From: Paramuribaculum sp.
GTDB taxonomy: Bacteria > Bacteroidota > Bacteroidia > Bacteroidales > Muribaculaceae
Reading direction: 5' to 3'
DNA length: 18,290 bases
NCBI GenBank assembly: GCA_009775605.1
Contig: VSPV01000031.1
Location: forward strand, 3,236 to 21,525
Below, piece after piece: positions 1 to 6,738 of the stretch (position 1 is the first letter of the stretch; each line of letters starts with the position of its first letter). A program made the position numbers and the translations under genes. Below the pieces are notes generated by a model. It did no database searches, had not been told where the DNA came from, and worked only from the letters and a program-made list of their open reading frames with translations.

Positions 1-153
1 GCCTATTAGCGCTCCGATACCAGCTCCGAGAGCGGCACCGCCGCCACCGCCGATAAGAGCACCCTTACCGGTATTTGTCATTGTATTGCAACTTGATGAA
101 GCCAGAAGCGAAAGTGCAACCACACCTGTGAGTAAAATCTTGAATGTCTTCAT
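1..153 (-). CDS. Glycine-zipper lipoprotein, N-terminal part (OmpA-family type), cut by window edge
   Basis: Reading the minus strand from the ATG at 153 gives 51 open codons up to the window edge, so only the N-terminus is visible. It starts MKTFKILLTGVVALSLLASSSC, a lipoprotein signal peptide: a short basic start, a hydrophobic core and a lipobox-like end with the lipidated Cys at residue 22 or so. After a short polar stretch (NTMTNTGKG) comes a glycine-zipper run (ALIGGGGGAALGAGIGALIG). Known family: in Bacteroidota this arrangement is typical of lipoproteins with a glycine-zipper 2TM segment followed by a C-terminal OmpA peptidoglycan-binding domain. The OmpA domain would lie outside the window, so that part is inference. 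A membrane-anchored cell-envelope role is likely. It is transcribed divergently from the transporter gene at 347. Confidence 0.75.
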   Translation of the reverse strand, partial: MKTFKILLTGVVALSLLASSSCNTMTNTGKGALIGGGGGAALGAGIGALIG

Positions 154-217
154 TTGAAATTTGATTATGAAAGTAAATAAATATCGCGATTAAGTAGACT
201 TATCACAACTCAGAATG

Positions 218-264
218 CAAAAATACGAAAAATCGCATTATGTTTTATGCCGTACTCAAATATA
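218..264 (-). promoter_or_regulatory. Candidate -7 boxes for the lipoprotein gene
   Basis: Two perfect matches to the Bacteroidota -7 box TAnnTTTG occur on the minus strand: TATTTTTG at 225-218 and TATATTTG at 264-257. Neither has a clear TTG box at the usual 19-22 bp distance. The region is AT-rich, so chance matches are likely; one of the two may be the real promoter. Confidence 0.35.
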
Positions 265-287
265 AGACAACAATTGTATAATAAATG

Positions 288-321
288 TTTGTTGGAAATA
301 TTGAAATAATACTTAAATTTG
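288..321 (+). promoter_or_regulatory. Promoter of the EamA transporter gene
   Basis: TAAATTTG at 314-321 is a perfect TAnnTTTG box. A TTTGTTG run at 288-294 supplies the -33 element, with 19 bp between its last TTG and the -7 box. The predicted transcript starts near 327, about 20 nt before the ATG at 347. Confidence 0.6.
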
Positions 322-346
322 TAACATAAAACATTTATGCACAAAA

Positions 347-1291
347 ATGAATAAAGGCGGTATATTCCATAGATTCGGACATTCCGGAAAGCCAACATTG
401 CCCTACCATATAGGAGCCGCGATTGCGGTCACGGCATGGGGCGCAGCCTTTATAAATACAAAGGTACTTCTTAGCCATGGGCTGAATCCTGTGGAAATAT
501 ACGTTTATCGTTTTATCATTGCATACTTATGCGTTCTTGTCCTGTGTCCGAAGCCTCTTTTCTGCCATAAGATAAGTGACGAATTCAAGTTTCTGCTTTG
601 CGGACTTTGCGGCGGTTCCATATACTTTATTGCAGAAAATACTGCGGTGAACTATACGATGGTATCCAATGTATCACTGATTGTATCGACATCTCCCTTG
701 CTTACAGCCATAATCATAGGAGTGATGTATAAGAGCGAACGGCCCACGAAAGGGTTTATGATGGGTTCGGCGATAGCTTTTCTGGGCGTCGGGTGCGTGA
801 TTTTCAACAGCAGTTTTGTGGTAAAGCTAAAGCCTTTCGGAGATATGCTCGCGTTGCTTTCGGCGTTGTGCTGGGCGGTATATTCAGTTGTTCTGAGGCC
901 GTTGAATGCCACTTACAGTGTGTGGTTCGTAACACGCAAGACGTTCTTTTACGGTCTGGTGACCTCTCTTCCGTTTCTTGCGCTCGAGCCTCATCTTGCA
1001 TCTCCGGGATTGCTAATGGAACCGGCTGTGTGGGGCAATCTGTTGTTCCTCGGTCTTTTCGCTTCGCTGATAAGCTACCTTCTGTGGTCGCAAGCGGTCA
1101 AAGGGCTGGGTGTAATGACATCGGGGAATTATCTTTATGTGAGCCCGATTGTCACACTCCTGCTTTCAAAATTCTATCTTGGAGAGAATATCTCATGGAT
1201 AGGTTATGCCGGATGCGCGCTGATAATCCTCGGACTCGTGGCAAGCGAAAAGCTTGGAGGAAGCCGAGGAGAGGGCGCAATGCGTCATTGA
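347..1291 (+). CDS. EamA / drug-metabolite transporter family permease
   Basis: This is a 314-residue integral membrane protein, the normal length for the ten-helix DMT superfamily (about 300). Two tandem EamA-like halves are visible. The first, roughly residues 22-150, starts IGAAIAVTAWGAAFINTK, with the W-G-x-x-F pattern typical of EamA helix 1. The second, roughly 165-305, starts LALLSALCWAVYSVVLR and ends in the hydrophobic IGYAGCALIILGLVAS. Such proteins export or exchange small metabolites across the inner membrane; the substrate cannot be told from the sequence. The N-terminal 20 residues are polar and probably cytoplasmic. The gene stands alone, with its own promoter at 288-321, and converges with the AlkD-like gene (27 bp between stop codons). 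No terminator hairpin is visible downstream. Confidence 0.88.
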   Translation: MNKGGIFHRFGHSGKPTLPYHIGAAIAVTAWGAAFINTKVLLSHGLNPVEIYVYRFIIAYLCVLVLCPKPLFCHKISDEFKFLLCGLCGGSIYFIAENTAVNYTMVSNVSLIVSTSPLLTAIIIGVMYKSERPTKGFMMGSAIAFLGVGCVIFNSSFVVKLKPFGDMLALLSALCWAVYSVVLRPLNATYSVWFVTRKTFFYGLVTSLPFLALEPHLASPGLLMEPAVWGNLLFLGLFASLISYLLWSQAVKGLGVMTSGNYLYVSPIVTLLLSKFYLGENISWIGYAGCALIILGLVASEKLGGSRGEGAMRH

Positions 1292-1318
1292 GGTCCGAAA
1301 TCTTTCAGGTGGCAGTTG

Positions 1319-1870
1319 TCAATCGGGATTTTCAAGATAGTTCAGCTCGTCGAGAATCTGGGTGGCAGGAAGGCGGGTAAGGGCCTCTCCTGTGCCGAGT
1401 TCCTTTTCAGCTATCGTTCTGACTGTTGTGGCATCGGTAGAAAGTTTGTGCCAAAGCAATCTCAGGGATGCGTAGCGGCAAAGGGGAGGAAGTGAGGTAT
1501 CGGAAGCCTGAACGGCAATGTCGAGTGAGAACGGTGTATGCCTAAGCAACCGATGGCAGAGGATGTCAACGGTTTCGGCAGAAGGGGACTGACTGATCAT
1601 TTCTAAAGCGGAACTTAAAGTCATATCCTCAGGGCGCAGAAGCATCGGAGCAAGAAGCATGCTTTCACGGGTGGAAGAGTTGGCCCAAAGCTGAAGGGCG
1701 AGTTCAGGATCGTGGCCGAATTCCGAAGCTATTTCTACGAGCTGCGGGAGCACAAGCCCGAAAATGATATGATGGGGAGAACCGGCTTTGCGGTAAGTAT
1801 CGGCTATCACGCCATTTCGCATTGCGAAAAAGCGGCGTTTAACTTGCTGGAGGCGGGAAAAATTTGTCAT
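1319..1870 (-). CDS. AlkD-like HEAT-repeat protein (DNA alkylation repair family), catalytic status uncertain
   Basis: I start the gene at the ATG at 1870 (MTNFSRLQQVKRRFF; 183 residues). The upstream in-frame extension to 1966 would overlap the divergent promoter region, and a good promoter lies just upstream of 1870. The protein is all-helical in character. Segments such as FAMRNGVIADTYRKAG, IIFGLVLPQLVEIASEFG and ALQLWANSSTRESMLLAPMLL resemble the HEAT-like repeats of the AlkD / DNA alkylation repair family, in which an LW...RE...A helix recurs. AlkD enzymes remove bulky 3- and 7-alkylpurines using paired Trp residues and an Asp. At about 185 residues this protein is short for the family, and I do not see the W..D catalytic arrangement, so a DNA-binding or scaffold role is equally possible. 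The family call rests on pattern recognition. Confidence 0.6.
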   Translation of the reverse strand: MTNFSRLQQVKRRFFAMRNGVIADTYRKAGSPHHIIFGLVLPQLVEIASEFGHDPELALQLWANSSTRESMLLAPMLLRPEDMTLSSALEMISQSPSAETVDILCHRLLRHTPFSLDIAVQASDTSLPPLCRYASLRLLWHKLSTDATTVRTIAEKELGTGEALTRLPATQILDELNYLENPD

Positions 1871-1887
1871 GTCTGAAAAATAGTATG

Positions 1888-1919
1888 CAAATTTAAGAAA
1901 AGAAACAATGTATATGCAA
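1888..1919 (-). promoter_or_regulatory. Promoter of the AlkD-like gene
   Basis: On the minus strand TAAATTTG (1895-1888) is a perfect -7 box, with a GTTG element at about 1920-1917 and 21 bp between them. Transcription would start near 1882, about 12 nt before the chosen ATG at 1870, which supports that start. Confidence 0.55.
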
Positions 1920-1943
1920 CTTTGCACGGCTCTTATAGGCGGG

Positions 1944-1975
1944 GTTGCAAAATTAATGTAAAGCACTTAACTTTG
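1944..1975 (+). promoter_or_regulatory. Promoter of the LysM / PorT-like operon
   Basis: GTTG at 1944-1947, then 20 bp, then TAACTTTG at 1968-1975: a full Bacteroidota promoter match. The predicted transcript starts near 1981, about 22 nt before the ATG at 2003. It lies back to back with the AlkD-like gene's promoter. Confidence 0.65.
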
Positions 1976-2002
1976 CATAAACAAAACAATGAGTATCAGC
2001 TG

Positions 2003-4060
2003 ATGAAATCTTTATTCTGCAAGATATTAACGGTGTGCGCTTTAGTGGGCTTAATGGCCTTGAACGCCTGGGCCGACAATCTGAGTGATCTTCCTGTGAC
2101 GAAGGTCGGAGGCCGGGATTGCTATTATTATGAGGTGCAGCCAAAAGAAACGGTGTATTCCCTTTGCCGACGTTTCGGGGTGAGCCGCGAGGAACTTCTG
2201 AAGTATAATCCGGATGCGGCCGACGGTCTGAAAGCCAGGCAAATGCTGTATTTTCCTGTCGATGAAAAAAATCAGTCGGTACGTCCGTGGACCTATGTGG
2301 TCGGGAAAAAGGAAACCGCATACGGTATCAGTAAAAAATTCGGTCTGACTACAGATGAGTTTTATGCCCTCAATCCTGAGGCTCTTGACGGCCTGAAGGC
2401 AGGCCAGACTGTGAGACTCTCTAAAGGAACAGAAGCCTCCGAAGGAGCGTACGCCGCAACAGGAAATCCCGCACGCCAGCATTCCGCTGAGGGCACCCAT
2501 GAGATTGCCCCTCATGAAACCTTGTATCAGATAGCACGTGACAACAATACCACGGTGGCCGCTCTTCTTGCCGCTAATCCAGGCCTTGATGAGCGTGATT
2601 ACAAAGCGGGTCAGGTTATCCGCCTCAGCGAGGCCACGCCATCGGTATCAGGCGAAACCGTTGCCGCCGCAAAGGAATCAATGCCTGTTAGAGATGAAAA
2701 AAACGTTCGGCCCGAACTTCCGGTAACTTCTGACGTGAATACCGTTACCTACAGAGTGCATGCTCATGATACCTTCTATGGTATTGCAGACAGATTCGGA
2801 ACTACTGTAGGTGAGCTGCAGAGGGTTAATCCCGGGGTGGAGATGCTGCGGGAGGATATGATCATAAACATTCCTATAATGGCGCAGGCAGTGGCTACGA
2901 CCCCGAAAACAGAATCGGAGACGACGCCGATGCCGTCAGTGGATGCAAATATGCAGGGGACTGCTGGCATGAGCAGTGACAGTACAGAAGGAAAATCCAT
3001 CAATATAGCAGTTGCATTGCCGTTTATGCTCAATGAGGAAAACCGTTCGCGTCAGGCCCAGCTCTATACTGAGTTCTATAAAGGGTTTCTGATAGCTGTG
3101 GATTCTCTCCGTAATATCGGGGCACCGATCAAGATTCAGACATACGACACCGAAGGAACTCTGGCAGGGGTCAACCGGATATTGTCGAATCCCGAACTTA
3201 AGAGTGCCAACCTGATAATTGCCCCCGACAATCAGGAGCATCTTTCATTGTTCAACAATTACGGTATGGTGAACAATATAGATATCCTTAATCTTTTCGT
3301 GGTAAAGAGCACCGAATACAATGATAATGCGAAAGTGCTTCAGGCCAATATCCCGCATGAGATGATGTATGGGAAGGCCATTGATTATCTTGTGAAGAAA
3401 TTTGAAGGATATATTCCCGTGATTCTTACGCGGACCGACGGTCCGGTGGATAAAATCGAGTTTACCAAAAGCCTTGCATCTGCATTCAGAGGAGCCGGGC
3501 GCGAGGTTCTCGAAATCAGTTTTTCGGGCAATTTGGGAGAGAAAGATTTTACCGACCTCGACCGGAGCAAAAAATATGCGTTCATTCCTGTGACTTCAAA
3601 GCAGGCGGAACTTAACAGGATTCTCCCGGCTCTGGCCTCGTTTAAAGAGCAGACCGGGGGGCACGGAGCGGTTGTGTGGGGATATCCCGAGTGGACTACG
3701 TTCCGTGGAGAAACCCTCGACGGCATGCATAAGGTCGATGCTTACGTTTTCTCGCGATTCTTCACTGCTCCCGACGACTATTCCACGCGGGCAATCGACG
3801 ACCAGTTTTATCGCTGGTACGGAGCGAGAATGGCACAGTATGTACCCCGTCAGGGATTGCTCGGTTTCGATGCCGGCATGTATCTTATCCCGGCTCTGAA
3901 AGCCAACGAAGGTGATTTCTCACGCTATACACCTCAGTATACCGGGGTGCAGAACGGTTTCAGTTTCATAAGAATGCCCCGAGGAGGCCTTGTCAACAAC
4001 TGTCTCTTCTTCCTGAATTACCGCCCGGGAACCGATGCGGTGGTTAAAATAACACTGTAA
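2003..4060 (+). CDS. Secreted LysM-repeat protein with C-terminal periplasmic-binding (PBP1-like) domain
   Basis: I start at 2003 (685 residues) because MKSLFCKILTVCALVGLMAL followed by NAWA is a clear signal peptide; the longer frame from 1922 begins before the predicted transcript start. Four LysM peptidoglycan-binding modules follow, at about residues 41-86, 97-140, 165-209 and 258-303, each with the E/D-T-x-Y-x-(I/L) and N-P-x-(L/A/V) signatures. Low-complexity Ser/Thr/Pro linkers separate modules 3 and 4 and follow module 4. From about 332 to the end is a periplasmic-binding-protein type 1-like fold (INIAVALPFML; YTEFYKGFLIAVDSL), as in amino-acid ABC receptor proteins, but there is no transporter gene next to it. 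The protein probably sits on the periplasmic side of the cell wall; the ligand is unknown. It is followed 3 bp later by a PorT-like barrel gene, so the two are probably one operon. Confidence 0.85.
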   Translation: MKSLFCKILTVCALVGLMALNAWADNLSDLPVTKVGGRDCYYYEVQPKETVYSLCRRFGVSREELLKYNPDAADGLKARQMLYFPVDEKNQSVRPWTYVVGKKETAYGISKKFGLTTDEFYALNPEALDGLKAGQTVRLSKGTEASEGAYAATGNPARQHSAEGTHEIAPHETLYQIARDNNTTVAALLAANPGLDERDYKAGQVIRLSEATPSVSGETVAAAKESMPVRDEKNVRPELPVTSDVNTVTYRVHAHDTFYGIADRFGTTVGELQRVNPGVEMLREDMIINIPIMAQAVATTPKTESETTPMPSVDANMQGTAGMSSDSTEGKSINIAVALPFMLNEENRSRQAQLYTEFYKGFLIAVDSLRNIGAPIKIQTYDTEGTLAGVNRILSNPELKSANLIIAPDNQEHLSLFNNYGMVNNIDILNLFVVKSTEYNDNAKVLQANIPHEMMYGKAIDYLVKKFEGYIPVILTRTDGPVDKIEFTKSLASAFRGAGREVLEISFSGNLGEKDFTDLDRSKKYAFIPVTSKQAELNRILPALASFKEQTGGHGAVVWGYPEWTTFRGETLDGMHKVDAYVFSRFFTAPDDYSTRAIDDQFYRWYGARMAQYVPRQGLLGFDAGMYLIPALKANEGDFSRYTPQYTGVQNGFSFIRMPRGGLVNNCLFFLNYRPGTDAVVKITL

Positions 4061-4063
4061 GCC

Positions 4064-4756
4064 ATGCACAAAGGAATTCTAAGGGTAACAACGGCCATAG
4101 CGTTGGTTCTGTCGGCTGCAACCATGACTGCGCAGCGCAAATATGAACCACATTTCGCAATAGGCGGAAAGGGGGGCGTTACGTTCTCCCAGATGGCTTT
4201 TACGCCGGGCATCGAACAGAAAATGGTGCAGGGTATAATGGCCGGAGTGTCTTTCAGGTATACCGAAGAGAAGTTTTTCGGCCTGATAGGTGAACTGACC
4301 GTTGAGCAGCGCGGATGGAGTGAAAACTTTGAAGAAACAGACTTCAAATATAGCCGAAAGCTTACATATATACAGATGCCGTTGCTTACCCACATTTATT
4401 TCGGGGGAGAAAAGGTGAAAGGGTTCGTGAATCTGGGCCCGGTGGTTGGCTATATGATCGGTGACAATATATCTTCAAATTTCAATTATGAAGATCCCGC
4501 GTCGGTGGAGGGTTTTCCGCTGGAAAACCGACATGTGAACCAGATGAAAATGGAAATCAAGAATAAGGTAGATTATGGAATCACTGCCGGTCTGGGCTGC
4601 GAGCTGAAAATCGGGCGCAGGAATTCCATATTTATCGAGGGCAGATACTATTACGGTCTGGGGAATATTTATTCATCAAGCAAACGCGACGAATTTTCAG
4701 CCTCGCGCGGCACTTCCATAATAGCGAGTCTCGGGTATTATTTCCATCTGAAATAA
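4064..4756 (+). CDS. PorT-family outer-membrane beta-barrel protein
   Basis: This is a 230-residue protein with a cleavable signal peptide (MHKGILRVTTAIALVLSAATMTAQ). The mature part has alternating aromatic and polar strands typical of an eight-stranded outer-membrane barrel: FAIGGKGGVTFSQMAF near the start, YIQMPLLTHIYFG in the middle (the Y-x-x-x-P-L-L motif common in PorT-like barrels) and a last strand ending GYYFHLK. Length and layout fit the PorT / outer-membrane beta-barrel domain family of Bacteroidota. PorT itself is linked to type IX secretion, but many paralogues are not, so I claim no specific role. It begins 3 bp after the LysM gene, suggesting co-expression and perhaps a physical link between the cell wall and the outer membrane. 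It converges on holA with only 12 bp between stop codons. Confidence 0.8.
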   Translation: MHKGILRVTTAIALVLSAATMTAQRKYEPHFAIGGKGGVTFSQMAFTPGIEQKMVQGIMAGVSFRYTEEKFFGLIGELTVEQRGWSENFEETDFKYSRKLTYIQMPLLTHIYFGGEKVKGFVNLGPVVGYMIGDNISSNFNYEDPASVEGFPLENRHVNQMKMEIKNKVDYGITAGLGCELKIGRRNSIFIEGRYYYGLGNIYSSSKRDEFSASRGTSIIASLGYYFHLK

Positions 4757-4768
4757 GACACCGATATA

Positions 4769-5809
4769 TCAGAAGCTTATATCGCCTTTGCAGTTGAGAA
4801 TGTGGAACACGAGTTCCTGCAGGAGGTCGTGTTCATTCTGTCGGCTGCCTATTCCTTTGCTGCGTGCGTCGAAGCGCCTCAGTTCCTGAATGATTTCAAT
4901 GGAATGGTAGGCATTATAGTTTTTCATGGCGAGCAGATAGCGGTCGAGCTGCCGGGGATACTTTATGCCGAGGGTCTCCATGAGTGAGTGCTGTGACTTA
5001 TCGCGGGTAAACTGCACGGCAAGAAGATTGGAGAAGAAGCTGAACAGGGCGGTGGATGTGAGCACTGCCGGATTGCTTTTCGGATTGGCCCGGAAATAGT
5101 TTATGATGGTATAGGTCTTTTTTACGTCGCGCGCGGCAATAGCGTCGACGAGCTCGAAGTTATTGAACTCTCGTGAAATGCCCACATGCAGTTCAATGGC
5201 CTGTGGTGTAATCATGGAGCCTTTGCCAAGAATCATGGCAAGCTTTTTCACCTCGTTATAGACTTTGGAAAGGTCGAGGCCTATATGGTCGGCAAGCACT
5301 GCAGCCGTTTGCGGCTCGATATTCAGCCCAAGTTCCTTGACCATGGCAGTGACGGCGGCAGGAAGAGCGTTCTCGTAAATACGCTTTGATTCGAAAACCA
5401 CGGCTTTTGACGCGCGGGCGGCTGCAAGGAGTTTTGCTCCCTTTGCTTTCTGACCGCGGAAACAGATTACCAGAACTGTGGATGGGTTAGGATTGGCAAC
5501 GTATGGCCCGATTGCATCAAGAACGTTGGCTCTTGCCGACTGAGCTTCCTTCAGAATCACTACGAGACGGTCGGCCATCATGGGATAGCGGCGACAGGTC
5601 TGGGTGACAGTTTCGGCGTCGCATTCGGGTCCGTAAAGCTGAAAAAGGTTGAAGTCTCTCTCCTCTTCGGGTACAAGATTCTCGAATTCCTCCACAAGAC
5701 GGTCGGTATAAAAGCTTTCTTCTCCGTGGATGATATACACGGGCGCCATTTTGCGCGACTTGATGTCGGAATGAATCTGAGCGAAAGATGGTGAGGAAGT
5801 TGCTGCCAT
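4769..5809 (-). CDS. holA: DNA polymerase III subunit delta
   Basis: This 346-residue protein has the length expected for HolA, the delta subunit of the clamp loader. Delta opens the sliding clamp so that it can be loaded on DNA during replication. The N-terminal APVYIIHGEESFYTDRLVEE (about residues 22-41) is the degenerate P-loop region typical of delta. It is followed by the DFNLFQLYG stretch and the YPMMADRLVVILKEAQ segment (about 70-100), the central helical part IGLDLSKVYNEVKKLAMILG and a C-terminal collar-like domain (FFSNLLAVQFTRDKSQHSLMETLGIKYPRQL). I chose the ATG at 5809 because family members begin shortly before the F-x-x-I-x-x-D-I-K motif; ATGs at 5836 and 5869 are possible but would shorten or remove the gap to the divergent gene at 5847. 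A GTAAATTTAC palindrome (5823-5832) lies in the divergent spacer. Confidence 0.93.
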   Translation of the reverse strand: MAATSSPSFAQIHSDIKSRKMAPVYIIHGEESFYTDRLVEEFENLVPEEERDFNLFQLYGPECDAETVTQTCRRYPMMADRLVVILKEAQSARANVLDAIGPYVANPNPSTVLVICFRGQKAKGAKLLAAARASKAVVFESKRIYENALPAAVTAMVKELGLNIEPQTAAVLADHIGLDLSKVYNEVKKLAMILGKGSMITPQAIELHVGISREFNNFELVDAIAARDVKKTYTIINYFRANPKSNPAVLTSTALFSFFSNLLAVQFTRDKSQHSLMETLGIKYPRQLDRYLLAMKNYNAYHSIEIIQELRRFDARSKGIGSRQNEHDLLQELVFHILNCKGDISF

Positions 5810-5846
5810 GGAATAAATTTTTGTAAATTTACTCATTAAATGAAGA

Positions 5847-6380
5847 ATGGCAAAAATGAATGACAGCAAAAACGGTATGGCCGAAAATTGTGAACGCGCC
5901 GGCGCGATTTATCCTGAGTTGAATCTTCCTCCGGCTGAGTTGCACATAAAAAAAGAACCCGGCGGGCAGACGAGGATTTACGACTGCTGTCGGGAGCGGT
6001 GGGTGTCGCTCACACCCGAGGAATGGGTGAGGCAACGTTTTGTAGCCATGCTTAAATCGACTCTGGGCTATCCCGGAAGCAGGATAGGGAATGAAATCGG
6101 GCTACGGTTCAACGGAATGATACGCAGGTGTGATACCGTGGTCTATGACCGTTGTGCGTCTCCGTCGGTGATAGTTGAATACAAAGCGCCATCGGTTGCC
6201 ATAAGCCAGAAGACTTTCGATCAGATAGCACGCTATAATATGGTGCTGGGAGTGAGATTCCTGATAGTCAGCAACGGCATGCAGCACTATTGCTGCGAGA
6301 TGCGGACGGACGGTAGCTATGCGTTCAGAAGAGAACTTCCCCGATGGGAGGAAGTGGACGGCGGGAGTCAGACGCTGTAG
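5847..6380 (+). CDS. Stand-alone HsdR N-terminal-type (PD-(D/E)XK) nuclease-fold protein
   Basis: This 177-residue protein corresponds to a lone type I restriction HsdR N-terminal domain, without helicase or methylase parts. The visible nuclease-fold motifs are D96 (RCDTVVY), E111-Y-K113 (VIVEYKAP, the E-x-K pair) and Q126 in DQIARYN. The preceding SLTPEEWVRQRF segment (about 54-65) is also typical of this group. Such small proteins are widespread in Bacteroidota and their role is not established; the intact active-site pattern suggests a DNA- or RNA-cleaving or binding enzyme. ATGs at codons 4 and 11 are alternative starts. The gene diverges from holA (37 bp spacer) and its 3' end overlaps the convergent Dabb gene by 13 bp. 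It is not part of the full type I system at 10178-16689. Confidence 0.8.
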   Translation: MAKMNDSKNGMAENCERAGAIYPELNLPPAELHIKKEPGGQTRIYDCCRERWVSLTPEEWVRQRFVAMLKSTLGYPGSRIGNEIGLRFNGMIRRCDTVVYDRCASPSVIVEYKAPSVAISQKTFDQIARYNMVLGVRFLIVSNGMQHYCCEMRTDGSYAFRRELPRWEEVDGGSQTL

Positions 6381-6661
6381 TCCACACAGGCACGCTGCGT
6401 GAGATGGTCGCGGATGATTGCGACGGCGTTCTGATGGGCGGGATGAGCCGAGTAGGCAGCCACGTCATCGAGTGTATCGACGCAAGCGGTCAGACACATG
6501 TCCCATTTCTCGGCGGGATTTTCGTTGATGCCTACTTCAATGGACTTCAGTTCGGGAATCACGTAAGGCAATTGAACGAGGGCCTCGCGGAATGAAGTCG
6601 AAAGAGCCATTCGTTCAGACGGCGATCCAGAGAACTGAAATGTCACAACATGTTTTACCAT
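6368..6661 (-). CDS. Dabb (dimeric alpha-beta barrel, stress-responsive) family protein
   Basis: This is a 97-residue protein, the usual size of one Dabb domain. It opens with MVKHVVTFQF, the first strand carrying the conserved early His of the family, then has a helix with the P-E-L-K-S-I-E-V-G-I segment (VIPELKSIEVGINENP), the strand WDMCLTACVD and the late pattern AYSAHPAHQNAVAIIRDHL, in which Y-x-x-H-P-x-H is characteristic. These proteins form ferredoxin-like dimers and are often linked to stress or aromatic-compound metabolism; the substrate here is unknown. I found no clear promoter directly upstream, and it lies 77 bp downstream of the ABC-F gene on the same strand, so partial read-through transcription is possible. 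Its 3' end overlaps the convergent nuclease-fold gene by 13 bp. Confidence 0.85.
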   Translation of the reverse strand: MVKHVVTFQFSGSPSERMALSTSFREALVQLPYVIPELKSIEVGINENPAEKWDMCLTACVDTLDDVAAYSAHPAHQNAVAIIRDHLTQRACVDYSV

Positions 6662-6684
6662 AAGAAATTGTATTTAGTTAATAT

Positions 6685-6713
6685 AAAAACCTAACACCCG
6701 TATGGCAGGGTTT
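6685..6713 (-). terminator. Weak terminator candidate after the ABC-F gene
   Basis: On the minus strand an AAACC...GGTTT stem (6713-6709 with 6691-6687) encloses a 17-nt interior with a further partial CC/GG pairing, and it runs into a T5 tract. The stem is short, so this is a weak candidate. Confidence 0.3.
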
Positions 6714-6738
6714 GTTTGGTTTAGAGATGAATGGTCGG

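Noticed and set aside
793..1380. Open frame of 195 codons on the plus strand
   Set aside because: It overlaps the EamA gene in another frame and its product is a Cys/Arg-rich mixture without any recognisable domain.
4762..4784. CGATATA/TATATCG hairpin between the PorT-like gene and holA as a terminator
   Set aside because: The stem is only 7 bp, AT-rich, lacks a T-tract on either strand and overlaps the holA stop codon.
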